Origin: JABCZH01 sp963803775
Lineage (GTDB): Bacteria > Acidobacteriota > Terriglobia > Terriglobales > Acidobacteriaceae
Direction of reading: 5' to 3'
DNA: 64,000 nt
Assembly (NCBI GenBank): GCA_963803775.1
Contig: CAWDNS010000003.1
Coordinates: 62,001 to 126,000 of the forward strand
A program made the translations under genes and the position numbers. This document shows, one piece after another, positions 44,827 to 53,849 of this stretch (position 1 is its first letter; each line of letters begins with the position of its first letter). The notes beneath the pieces were generated by a model. It did not search any database. It worked only from the letters and a program-made list of their open reading frames with translations, and had not been told where the DNA came from.

Positions 44827-45270
44827 CTATGTCATGCCCTTCGGCGCCGCCGCGCCAGGCGCCGTTCCCGGCTGTTGTGGCGCGTACTTCGATGCACACT
44901 TGGCTTGTAGCTGCTTGGCGTGAAACACGCCATCGCGTCCAAAGCTGCCATCCGCCAACGCCTGGGAATTGTCTTTAAACGTATCCGGAGGAGCTTCGCT
45001 TCCGGTGTAGACGACGGGCAGAGTCTGATCGTTTTCCACCAGCAGGAATTCCACTTTGATTCCCACCCGCTTGATGGATCCCGGCTGCACGTTGCCGGCA
45101 ACACGCAAGCGCTTGCTGTAGGCATCGTCGCCCATGCCGCGCAGCTCCTTGATGGTGACGTAATAGCTCTTGCTCTGTTGCACCCCGGTGTAGGCGAGGT
45201 AGGCGAGCGAAACCAGGATGAGAGCGATCGCGCCCCCAAATCTCAGAAACCGGCTGCCTTGACTGGACAT
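44827..45270 (-). CDS. ccmE: Haem chaperone CcmE, CxxxY variant
   Basis: Periplasmic haem chaperone with one N-terminal transmembrane helix (FGGAIALILVSLAYLAYTGV) and an OB-fold core (LRVAGNVQPGSIKR, LPVVYTGSEAPPDTFKD). The usual haem-binding His (HxxxY) is replaced by Cys in KCASKY. This CxxxY form is known in archaea and Desulfovibrio and is associated with absence of a normal CcmH. The ATG at 45268-45270 is chosen; a GTG 15 nt upstream is possible. ccmABCD follows on the same strand, while ccmF, G and H are not in view. Confidence 0.88.
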   Translation of the reverse strand: MSSQGSRFLRFGGAIALILVSLAYLAYTGVQQSKSYYVTIKELRGMGDDAYSKRLRVAGNVQPGSIKRVGIKVEFLLVENDQTLPVVYTGSEAPPDTFKDNSQALADGSFGRDGVFHAKQLQAKCASKYAPQQPGTAPGAAAPKGMT

Positions 45271-45390
45271 GGGAATGGTCGACACTTAAATAGAATCTAT
45301 TCCCAGCTTGGGTGCGGGTCAAGCTCCGCGATGAAAACTGATACGACGGCCGGCGACAGGTAGAGCCGGAAATCCACTAGGAGGACAACC

Positions 45391-45603
45391 GTGCATACAG
45401 TCCCTCTCGCCGCGCCATCGTTTCCATTGACTCAAAGACGAAATCGGAAGAGCGGCTTCGCCCGCGCCAATGTGCCCGCACAGCCAACTGCTTCAGTTTC
45501 AGTTGCGGTGAGCAAATTCAGTCTAGTAATGGCGCGGCCGTCGATTGTCACCGCATCGTCATCAGTTCGTCAATTCTGCGTAACATTTGCGAAGCGCCGG
45601 TAG
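45391..45603 (+). CDS. Doubtful 70-codon frame with a strong ribosome-binding site
   Basis: A GTG frame preceded by AGGAGG at good spacing. The product is basic and Ser/Val-rich, without recognisable motifs. It overlaps the TGTCA-type repeat array at 45545-45573, which argues that its 3' part is regulatory DNA. It is listed only because of the ribosome-binding site. Confidence 0.2.
   Translation: MHTVPLAAPSFPLTQRRNRKSGFARANVPAQPTASVSVAVSKFSLVMARPSIVTASSSVRQFCVTFAKRR
45545..45573 (+). promoter_or_regulatory. Three TGTCA-type half-sites with 11-bp period (PhoB-box-like)
   Basis: Half-sites TTGTCAC (45545), TCGTCAT (45556) and TCGTCAA (45567) are each separated by 4 bp. A degenerate GCGTAAC follows in phase at 45578. 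The layout matches OmpR/PhoB-family boxes. It lies downstream of the cupredoxin gene and about 300 bp upstream of the ccmE 5' end. The array at 46511-46571 has the same core. Confidence 0.4.
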
Positions 45604-45645
45604 CGAGAATTTACCGACATCGCCTCGCAAATCCGGCGCTTTTCG
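45592..45645 (+). terminator. Possible rho-independent-like hairpin
   Basis: Arms AAGCGCCGG (45592-45600) and CCGGCGCTT (45633-45641) form a perfect 9-bp stem, with a TTTT run overlapping the end of the second arm. The loop is long (32 nt), which weakens the call. It sits between the cupredoxin gene's 3' end and the plus-strand frame. Confidence 0.3.
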
Positions 45646-45665
45646 CCTCATCTGCACTTCGTCTG

Positions 45666-46406
45666 TCACATGGCCTTGAACACAAAATCCACACGCTTTG
45701 TTTCGTTGGCGCCAATGGTTACCTGCTGGGTGGCTGTCCCCAGTTTTTCATGCCAGGCCTTGATGGTGTAAGTCCCTGGCGGCAGGTTGCCCAATTCAAA
45801 ACTGCCATCCTTGCCTGTGACCGCAAAATAAGGGTGGTTGAATACGGCGACGTAGCTCCGCATCCAGGGATGAACGTTGCACTTGATCGGGATGGCAATT
45901 TCTTCCCGCGAAAAGGTTTCTTCGCTGGTTGTATTCGGGCCCTCCGCCTTATTCCACTCGCGATTGTTCGCTGGCAAAGGATGAATGTTATGCAGGGTAG
46001 GGTCGCTGTTGACCACCTCCAACTGTTGATTCGCGCGCACCGCTAGAACGTGCGGCGCATACATGCAGCCCTTCTGTTCGATGACCGCCGGCTGGCTCGG
46101 AGGATCAAAAGTGCGATTGCCCAGGCCCTCGGAGACAAACACCACGACATTTTGCAGGTCACCCTTCGCATCGGCCACAATCTCCTGACTCATCGCCGGA
46201 GATGAATGTTGTTTCGCGCAGCTGGGGTCGGCGGACATGTTGATGGGTTTGGCCGCAGGCACAGATCCCTGGAACTTGACGGTGCCGCTCAACGATACCG
46301 TCCCAGCGCTGACCTTTGCCGGACCAGCGGCGTTCGCTTTCCGTTGACTGAGAAAGAGGGCCGGAACTACCAACGTAATCAAAAGAACTAGGTTTCTGAC
46401 TTTCAT
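45666..46406 (-). CDS. Secreted cupredoxin-like protein with carboxypeptidase-regulatory-like domain
   Basis: A 246-residue exported protein: signal peptide at 1-26, then a cupredoxin-like domain with probable copper ligands His (LHNIHPLP) and Cys/His/Met (CNVHPWM), then a C-terminal beta-sandwich (FAVTGKDGSFELGNLPPGTY) of the carboxypeptidase-regulatory type. Such proteins occur near respiratory cytochromes; a periplasmic electron carrier or copper-binding role is inferred. TGTCA-type box arrays lie on both sides. Confidence 0.75.
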   Translation of the reverse strand: MKVRNLVLLITLVVPALFLSQRKANAAGPAKVSAGTVSLSGTVKFQGSVPAAKPINMSADPSCAKQHSSPAMSQEIVADAKGDLQNVVVFVSEGLGNRTFDPPSQPAVIEQKGCMYAPHVLAVRANQQLEVVNSDPTLHNIHPLPANNREWNKAEGPNTTSEETFSREEIAIPIKCNVHPWMRSYVAVFNHPYFAVTGKDGSFELGNLPPGTYTIKAWHEKLGTATQQVTIGANETKRVDFVFKAM

Positions 46407-46510
46407 GACTCCTGCTTACTGCCTTCTCCATTTACGGAGAGAGCTTGCTTTGAGAATTGCCGGGATTTGTACTCCGGTGAGATCAAACGTATGAGGAATC
46501 GATTGGCGGA

Positions 46511-46571
46511 GTGTCACCGTGCGGTCATGGCTCGGTTAATTTCTGTCACCGCGTTGTCATTTTTCTGTCAG
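46511..46571 (+). promoter_or_regulatory. Array of six TGTCA half-sites, 11-bp period (PhoB-box-like)
   Basis: Half-sites: GTGTCAC (46511), CGGTCAT (46522), CGGTTAA (46533, degenerate), then after one base fewer CTGTCAC (46543), TTGTCAT (46554) and CTGTCAG (46565). Each pair is separated by 4 bp (3 bp once). The pattern strongly resembles tandem Pho boxes (CTGTCAT-N4-CTGTCAC). It lies between the divergent cupredoxin and tonB-like genes. Confidence 0.55.
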
Positions 46572-46588
46572 CTGTTCGCGACAAGAAG

Positions 46589-46617
46589 GTGACATTTGTA
46601 ATGGATTGCAGTGACAT
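46589..46617 (-). promoter_or_regulatory. Two opposite-strand TGTCAC half-sites 22 bp apart
   Basis: GTGACAT occurs at 46589 and 46611, that is ATGTCAC on the minus strand with two 11-bp periods between starts. With the plus-strand array next to it, this suggests divergent binding by the same type of regulator, the minus-strand sites facing the cupredoxin gene. Confidence 0.4.
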
Positions 46618-46629
46618 CTGCGTAAAAAA

Positions 46630-46644
46630 TGGCGAGGACATTGC
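46630..46644 (+). promoter_or_regulatory. Candidate sigma-54 promoter before the TonB-like gene
   Basis: TGGCGA-GGACA-TTGC keeps GG-N10-GC and 8 of 10 consensus bases. The predicted start is near 46656, about 115 nt before the ATG at 46770. Confidence 0.3.
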
Positions 46645-46769
46645 GATCACAAGCTACGCGGAGGCAGCTTCTGCATGGCCCACTCGTGCTACCCCACCCA
46701 CCTCTTGTGCCATTGCATGCGATCGTGAAGCACATCATCTTAGTAGCACACCAACGAGGCACGTGGAAG

Positions 46770-47525
46770 ATGCTGCAATCGATGCCAACACGGGGAGCGA
46801 GCACGACAACCTGGGTGGGCGCGGTTTATTCGGACAAGCAACGCCGCAAGTTGGTCGTTGCGGTCCTCCTCCTGCTCGCGGCCATTACAGCGGTCCTGGT
46901 GAGAGACTACAAGTCCGGCTTCGGCAATCATAGCGATGAAACAGTTGCCGTTTACGGCGAGCAACCCGTCTACTCGCCGAGCACAGCCGGACCACCGCCG
47001 GTTGTCCCTGCCGCCGAAGCCAAGATGCCTGTTGCCACCCAGCATTCCGTTGAGGCGACGTTCAGCCAAACGCTTTCCAGCCACGGACGCGGTACAAGTC
47101 ACCTTGCCGGCAATTCCGCAAAGCGTGACATCCCGCGTAACTCGGAATCTGCTTCCGCGAGACCTTCCGATACATGGGGTCCGGCTACAGCCGCCGCGAA
47201 GCGTGCAGGTACATCTGATCAAGCTCACCAGCCGACACCGTCGTATCCTCTGCTAACTCAGGCGACGGCAGTACAGGGTTCGGTGCTGATGCAGGCGTTG
47301 ATCGCTGCCGATGGCTCGGTTCAGGAGATGCGAGTAATCAGCGGTCCCACCATCCTGGTTTCAGCCGCGCGACAAGCCGTGCAGCAGTGGCGATTCAAAC
47401 CCTACCTATTGAACGGAAAGCCGGTCGAGACTTACGCCAGGGTCACCGTGAACTTCACCATTGATGTCTCGAACACCGAGGCCCGGTATCATGTCAACTC
47501 GGTGACCAGCAGCGGCGCCCTGTAA
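46770..47525 (+). CDS. TonB-family energy transducer-like protein
   Basis: A 251-residue protein with one N-terminal membrane helix (KLVVAVLLLLAAITAVLVRD), a long Pro/Ala-rich periplasmic linker and a C-terminal TonB domain (QGSVLMQALIAADGSVQEMR, then WRFKPYLLNGKPVETYARV). It could couple the proton gradient to outer-membrane transport, but exbB/exbD and receptors are not adjacent. I use the ATG at 46770, preceded by GTGGAAG, because upstream residues are unlike a membrane anchor. It is convergent with the decaheme pseudogene. Confidence 0.72.
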   Translation: MLQSMPTRGASTTTWVGAVYSDKQRRKLVVAVLLLLAAITAVLVRDYKSGFGNHSDETVAVYGEQPVYSPSTAGPPPVVPAAEAKMPVATQHSVEATFSQTLSSHGRGTSHLAGNSAKRDIPRNSESASARPSDTWGPATAAAKRAGTSDQAHQPTPSYPLLTQATAVQGSVLMQALIAADGSVQEMRVISGPTILVSAARQAVQQWRFKPYLLNGKPVETYARVTVNFTIDVSNTEARYHVNSVTSSGAL

Positions 47526-47536
47526 GATTCCATCTG

Positions 47537-48894
47537 CTACCTCGCCGCCTGCAATTGTGGGATCGAATACTTTCCCTTGACCGGCTGTTCCCGCTTCCAA
47601 TCGTGATAAGAGTGGCACTCTGAACAGCTCCCGCTGGCAGCGTCGTGTTGCGGACCTCGTTCCTGGTGGCAAGTTCGGCATGACGCGATGCCCGGCAACA
47701 GGATGTCGGCGGTCTGGCGGCTCTCGGGTGTCTGGCTGTGGCAGGCGACGCAAGTTAGCAGGCGATGAGAATTGTGACTGAAGTCGGCATGCAACAGCCA
47801 GCGCGCGGGAATCGAAGACTTGGCAACAGCGGCAGCGGCGCGTTGCCTTCGATCATGACGTGGCAAAGCTTGCAGCCTTTATCGAACAATAAACGATCCG
47901 CCAGCATGACTTGCTGATCAATCCATTCCTGGCGATTGTGCGGGACAAGCAGAGGTAACTTAAACTTGCCTGGCAGAATCCGCTCCGGCGCAACCGGCTC
48001 TGACAACGCTCCCGGATGAGATGCGAAGTAGTCGCTGTATTTCTGCAACAGGAAAGCCTGAACAACCTCTGGCTTGTCATGCGGCGCCGACTTGATCGAA
48101 GCGCTTATCAAATTGCAAATCTTTCACGTGACAGCCAGCGCACTGCGTGGCGTAAAGAATCGGCGACATGTAATCCCGGGAGCGCGAGCGGCCGCATGTT
48201 TCCGCTGATTCCAACCGCGACCGGCTTTAGCTGAGGCGTTGGCTGAGCCGCATAAGGCCAGTCCCCCTCCATCCCCGTTGGACGATGGCAGTCCTGGCAA
48301 TCTAACTGCACCGGGCCATTCGGGCCCGCAAGGTTCGGACGCAGATGCGCATAGTGGTTCAGTTTGACCTGGCCAGGATCCCTGCCACCTGGCCGCAGCA
48401 CTGCGAAATCAGGATGGCTTTTATCGAAATCCTGTGATTTCGCGAACGTACTGCGGATTTCCAGTTCGCGTACGCAGGTCGGCATGGCACTGAGTGCAAC
48501 TGGAATCGGCGGTGCTTGCCAGTCGTAACGAGCCTTTATGCTCCAGGTGACAAGACCCACAGGCCGGCGTGAACGCCACTTTGTCGATCTGATGCGCGGG
48601 AGCGTCGTGACATTTCAGACATGCGTCATCGTTTACTTCGTCGCGGAAAAATCCCAGAGTAGTTACGTGGCAAACATCGCAACGCTTGGCGAAGACAGCG
48701 TGAGACTTCGAAAGCGGTCCGCTGCTGTAGACTTTCTGTCCGTTGGCACGCTGCGCGGCAAACCACACTACAGCCACGACCGGGAATAGCACAGACAGCC
48801 ACAGGCGCCAACTCCGAAAGGGATGGGGCTGCGTGAAATACTGCAAATCCATCCGCTTGGCCAGCTTCTTGGTTGTCCGGACGCGTCGCAGCAT
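47537..48894 (-). pseudogene. Decaheme cytochrome c, four single-base frameshifts
   Basis: Stitching the frames gives a membrane-anchored protein (helix LWLSVLFPVVAVVWFAA) of about 450 residues with ten CxxCH motifs: CDVCH, CLKCH, CGSCH, CTQCH, CQDCH, CAGCH, CKLCH, CVACH, CRTCH and CSECH. Frameshifts lie at about 48426 (+1), 48185 (+1), 48099 (+1) and 47821 (-1). None is in a homopolymer longer than three or four bases. The start ATG lies 7 bp after the cytochrome b gene, so this is the last gene of the redox operon. It cannot yield a full-length product as written. Confidence 0.8.
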
Positions 48895-48901
48895 GTTCCT
48901 C

Positions 48902-49818
48902 TCAGTATCGCAGCGCCATTACGGCATGCACCGCCCCGAGAATCAGCAACGCGTACGGAAGCGGGAATGTGGACCAACAGCCAGCCGTGCAGAACACGGT
49001 GATAGCGGGCCTGCTGGTCGATTTCGCGCTTTTCTTCGCAGATGTTCTCGAGGTCATCGGCGGTCGAATGAAGATTGGGCGGAAGCAGCGTTCTCAGTTG
49101 CCTGAAACATGGCTTGCGCGCGGTTGCGATCGGCCAGGATATGTCCGTGCGATCCACTCTGCGCGAGAAATGGCTGAATCTCACCGCGAAAGATCTCCTT
49201 GAGTTCGCCGCTGGCCTCTTCGTCCACCTGCATGCCGGATGCAACCGTCAGCCCGCCCATCGTACCCGCGCTCGCCGACGCGGCACGCTGTTGCTCATTG
49301 GCCTGGGAGACGTCGCCGTGAAGCACGGCATAGGCCTCGTCCACCAGAGAAATCGCTTCTTCCATCAGCTGCACCCGAACCCGTCCGATTTGCTCATAGA
49401 TGGTTTCCAGCGGAATCCGTTGCGTGGTGATCCGTGGCATGAAGTGCTGCAGCACCGCTCCCACAATCCCACTGACAAAGACGACCGTAAATAACCACAT
49501 CAGTGCCCTGGTAAGTCCCACGCCAAAATGAAATCCGGAATGCAACACGACCAACGGAAAGCTGACAAACCCCAGCCAGAGATGCCCACGCATCCACGCC
49601 TGCGCACGCCCCAACCGCCAGATGGGCAACTTTTTGCGCGCGCCCAGCAAGCCGGCAAACAGCATGAAGGCGAACGCAACGCTGCCGTAGATGAGGCCCA
49701 TCGTGGTTCCACCGCCGGCTCCTTGCGTTGAACTCCGGCTGTAGGGAACATACGCGATGACGGCCAAGGCCAGCCCGGCAAGACTGCCGATAAACCATTT
49801 CCGATGTGTCTCGATCAA
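48902..49818 (-). pseudogene. Membrane cytochrome b-like protein, two frameshifts
   Basis: Composite of about 304 residues: four N-terminal helices with paired His (WMRGHLWLGF, LHSGFHFGVG, LQHFMP), a ~120-residue soluble insert, and a last helix (VLHGWLLVHIP ... LLILGAVHAV) supplying further His. This fits a b-haem membrane subunit of ferric-reductase/cytochrome b561 type. Extra bases at about 49103 and 48963 break the frame; removing them gives a continuous gene ending in TGA at 48902-48904. It lies 10 bp after the Fe-S gene and 7 bp before the decaheme gene. Confidence 0.72.
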
Positions 49819-49828
49819 TCCGCAAGTA

Positions 49829-51992
49829 TCACTTCCCCGGCCTCGACACGGTCTGCTGCTTCAATAACCCACCGAAAAACTCTAATGGATTCACGCGATG
49901 CGCGGCATCGTGCGGGCAAGCGTACACACAACTCGGTTCCGCGTGATCCAGGCACAAGTCACACGACGTAGCTTTGACCTTCACTCCCGCCATTCTTCTG
50001 CCCGGGTAGTTTGGATCGTCCATCTCCACTGGGAATGGGTGCATATTGATGTTCCCATACGGACAATTGTTGGCGCACTGGCCGCAGCCAATGCACCAAT
50101 CCTCAATGATCACTTCGAGCGTGTTTCGACGGCGAATAGAACCGACGGGACAGCCGACCATGCAAAGCGGGTCACGACATTGCCGGCAAGAAGTGGCAAC
50201 CAGATAGCGATCGAAGCGCAGCCCGTCACGAATCAGCCGGCTGACGCCATCGTGAGCGTCAGCACAGGCCCGCACGCACTGGTCACAACGCGTGCAGCGA
50301 TCGAGGTCGAGAATCAGCAGGCTCTGCGCTTCCATCAGGCCCTGGCTGAGGAATTGGTCCACGGTGGCGTCGGCAACTTTCGTCACACGCTGCCGGTTTT
50401 GCTCCATGTGTTCGGCTGCCGCTTCTTCGAGCTTCCGGCGGATCTCCGGAAAGCGATCGAGCATGACCTGGAAGTCTTCTCCGGGGACGCGGACCACCTC
50501 CACATGATCAAGCGCGCTGCATGTCGCGATGTGTGGCGTGCCAGTGAGCAGAGACATCTCGGCAAAGTATGAACCGCGTGCGAGATACGCCAACACGAGG
50601 TCTCCGCCCGGACGACTCTGGGACACCTTCACAAAACCAAGACGCACCAGAGTAGAAGCTGTCGGCGGGCTCACCCTGCGTACAGATCACCTGCCCAGGG
50701 GTGAAGCGCAGAAGTTCCACACGATTCCGCAAGTGATCGATGAAATCCGGAGTCAGTGATGTCAGCACCGGAACGCTACGCAGATGCGAATCCAGCGCCC
50801 GCTGCCTATAAGTACGGTCCAGTTGCTCGCGAAACGTCTTATTGCGTTGCATGATGTCGAGAACGTTGCGCAACATCTCAAGCATGGTGCAGTCCGTCTT
50901 GGCGCGCACCGTTGCCGAACGCGGGTAATAACTCATGCACGTCATTTCACCGAACAGGTCTCCCGGCCCGAGTTCGGCAATCGGGTGGTCATAAGGAAGA
51001 TCGACCGGAGCATCAATCGGAATCGAGACCCTGCTGCTTTCCTCGCTGCGCTCATCCTGCTCGCGCGATTGCAGCATGCTTCGTAGTTTGCTCAAGAATC
51101 CCTTTGCGCTGCCCTCAGTCTTCACGTGCGCGATCGGGCTCGAAAGATAAACTTCCGTCTTGCCGTCCACAATGTAGAAAGCCGTGGCTCCGAAGTCGCC
51201 TTCGCGGCAAATGATTTCTCCGGCACGAAACTTACGTTCAACAATTGCGTGACTGTTCAACTCCAAGAATGTTCCGGAAACATTCTTGAAAATCGGCAAC
51301 CCCAACAGTGCACCGATGTCGAGGGCACCGCCTTCGAGCTTCGTGCCAACCACGGCCCGATTGGTCAAGGCTCCTGTCGGACAAGACACCATGCACTCGC
51401 CGCACGAGACACAGGAAGACCCGCCCATGGGCAAATTGTTGTCGAAGGCAATGCCTGCTTGGTATCCCTTGCCCCGCCGCGCCAGCACCCAGTTGTTGCG
51501 AATGTCATCGCACCCGCGAATGCAGCGGTCGCACAAGATGCAGGCTTCATGATCCACGGCGATCGCCAATGACGAATCATCGCGTCCGCGCGGAGTCGTG
51601 CGTCGTTGAAAACGCGGCTGCTGGACCCCGGATTGCTCCGCCAGACGCTCCAGTTCGCAATCTCCGGAATGCTGCTGCCGTGCGCACGGAGAGGGATGGT
51701 CTGACATCAGTAGTTCGACGAGAGTGCGGCGCACTCCCACCACCGGATCGGTGTTCGTCTTTACCGTCATCCCTTGCTCAGCCTGACGAATACACGATGC
51801 GGCGTAGACTCGCTGGCTGATATCCACCACGCACACCCGGCACACTCCCACGGGATTTTCATTCTGCTGGTGGCAAAGCGTCGGGATGGGAATGCCGTGG
51901 ATGCGCGCAGCGTCAAAAATCGTAGTCCCCTGAGGCACGGACACCGGCGTGCCGTCGATGGTCAACTCCACGAGCTTTACCGCAGGATTCAT
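49829..51992 (-). pseudogene. Fe-S electron-transfer protein with two cNMP-binding domains, one frameshift
   Basis: The composite is 720 residues. Order: 2Fe-2S domain (PTLCHQQNENPVGVCRVCVV), NuoG-like Cys/His segment (HPSPCARQQHSGDCELE), two 4Fe-4S motifs (CILCDRCIRGC; CVSCGECMVSC), cNMP domain 1 (about 235-375), cNMP domain 2 (about 415-530), then a four-cluster ferredoxin part (CTRCDQCVRAC, CRQC, CIGCGQCANNC, CDLC). An extra T at about 50655 breaks the frame within the second cNMP domain (ADSFY, then LVRLGFVKV). Length becomes exactly divisible by three when it is removed. It lies 13 bp after nuoEF. I infer a signal-gated link between NADH oxidation and the membrane cytochrome. Confidence 0.8.
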
Positions 51993-52005
51993 GATTTTCT
52001 CAGCA

Positions 52006-53745
52006 CTAACCGAAGCAAATACCTCCCGGGCAAGTGCGGCGGACGATGTGATCCTCCACCACGCCGGGGAAATGCTTCATCACCGAGGCAATGGGAACCG
52101 GCACCACCTGCCCGAGTCCGCAAATCGATGCCTGCCGCATTGCCAGTGAGAGTTCGTCCATGACTTGCATATCTTCTTTGGCGCTTCGCCCTTCGGTCCA
52201 GCCTTTGAGCATTTCGACCATCTTTTGTGAACCCACCCGGCACGGTACGCATTTGCCACACGACTCATTGCGGTAGAAGCGAGTGGCATTGAGCGCCATG
52301 TCCAACATGCATCGGCCTTCGGCGCACACGACGATAGCTCCTGATCCAACCATCGACCCCGCAGCAGCAACCGCGTTCCAGTCCAGCGGCAGATTAGTCA
52401 TGGAAGCCGGTAAATATCCCGAAGATGGTCCGGAAGGCGCAAACGCAAGAAGCTGCTTGCCACCGGGAATGCCACCGGCATTCTCATTGATCAATTCGCC
52501 ATAAGTGGTTCCCATCGGAACTTCAAAAATGCCAGGGCGAACCACATCGCCGCTCACACCCACAAACTTCACGCCTACCGATCCATTCTTGCCCTGCCCT
52601 TTAAACCAATCGGCGCCGCGCGCAAGAATTACTGTGGCCAAACAAAAAGTCTCGACGTTGTTAAGGACGGTGGGCTGGTTCCACAATCCATTAATGACCG
52701 GGAATGGAGGCTTGTTGCGCGGTTCGGCGCGCTTGCCCTCGATCGCCTCAAGCAGCGCACTTTCCTCTCCGCAGATGTAACCGCCAGGGCTGACAAAAAT
52801 CTCCAAGTCAAAAGCCAAGTCACTCCCTAGGATTTGACGCCCCAATAAACCCTGCTTGTAGCAACGATCAATCTCTTCCTGAAGAACCTCTTTGGGATGT
52901 TCGTATTCGTGCCGGATATAGAGAATCCCCTTGTGCGCTCCCGTAACCAGGCCAGCCGTGATCATGCCTTCAATCACCAGATACGGAACGTTCTCCATGA
53001 TGCCGCGGTCTTTGATGGTGCCGGGTTCACTCTCATCGGCATTGCATACGATGTATTTCGGCGTCGCCGGCGCGTTGCGGACAATTTCCCACTTGCTCGA
53101 CGTAGGAAACCCAGCCCCACCCATGCCGCGCAATCCAGCCGCCTTTAGCGCAGCAATAATTCCCAGGAAATCACGGCTTTCGACCAGGCGGCGTACCACC
53201 GCATACTCGCCCGACCCCTTGTACGGGTCAGACATTACTGCCATCCGTTCCTGGCTATGATGATTTTCCGGGAGCGGTTTACCCGCGAGCACATCTTGCA
53301 CCATGGCGACTGCGTCGCGGCCATTCGCGTGAGCGTAAATCGTGTCATTGACCATCAACGCCGGGGCCTGGTCGCATCTGCCCAGGCAGGAAACGTCGCG
53401 GATGGAAACTTCCCTCACGTCAGTTCCCTGAAAAGCGGAGTCGAGCGCGGACCGCACCTGATCGCCTCCGCGCAGGTGACAGGTCATGTCCGCACAAACG
53501 CGCACGTCGACTTTCGGTGGCGGGCTGAGATGAAAGTGGGGATAAAAGCTGGCTACCGCATGGATTTGACTGACAGGGACATGAATGCGTCCCGCGAGCG
53601 CCTTGAGTTGATCGGCGGGCAGGTAGCCGAAATCTCGTTGTATGGCCCTCAGTTCTTCAAACACGACGCCAGAGACTCCGTTAAGCGATGAGAGATCAAA
53701 CCTAGCGTAGAAAGGCGAGAGGGCGAATGCTATAGCAAAATGCAT
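52006..53745 (-). CDS. Fused NuoE-NuoF type NADH-oxidising flavoprotein
   Basis: A 579-residue fusion. The N-terminal thioredoxin-like NuoE part has 2Fe-2S Cys in VCADMTC and SCLGRC. The NuoF part has the FMN/NADH site GLRGMGGAGFPTSSKW, NADESEPGTIKDR, GGYICGEESALLEAIEG, and the 4Fe-4S motif SCGKCVPCRVG. Related fusions occur in NAD-linked hydrogenases and formate dehydrogenases. Here no hydrogenase or Fdh catalytic gene is present; the partners are the Fe-S/cNMP protein, a cytochrome b and a decaheme cytochrome. The ATG at 53743-53745 has no clear ribosome-binding site, and a GTG about 30 codons further on is possible. The frame is intact. Confidence 0.87.
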   Translation of the reverse strand: MHFAIAFALSPFYARFDLSSLNGVSGVVFEELRAIQRDFGYLPADQLKALAGRIHVPVSQIHAVASFYPHFHLSPPPKVDVRVCADMTCHLRGGDQVRSALDSAFQGTDVREVSIRDVSCLGRCDQAPALMVNDTIYAHANGRDAVAMVQDVLAGKPLPENHHSQERMAVMSDPYKGSGEYAVVRRLVESRDFLGIIAALKAAGLRGMGGAGFPTSSKWEIVRNAPATPKYIVCNADESEPGTIKDRGIMENVPYLVIEGMITAGLVTGAHKGILYIRHEYEHPKEVLQEEIDRCYKQGLLGRQILGSDLAFDLEIFVSPGGYICGEESALLEAIEGKRAEPRNKPPFPVINGLWNQPTVLNNVETFCLATVILARGADWFKGQGKNGSVGVKFVGVSGDVVRPGIFEVPMGTTYGELINENAGGIPGGKQLLAFAPSGPSSGYLPASMTNLPLDWNAVAAAGSMVGSGAIVVCAEGRCMLDMALNATRFYRNESCGKCVPCRVGSQKMVEMLKGWTEGRSAKEDMQVMDELSLAMRQASICGLGQVVPVPIASVMKHFPGVVEDHIVRRTCPGGICFG

Positions 53746-53849
53746 TCGCTGTCCAGACGGGGGACCTAGATGGAGGCTGGAATCACCAACCACATTTGGA
53801 GTTTGGAAGAATTGGTGGGATTATTGGAGGAAGCGGTTGGAGTGGCAGC

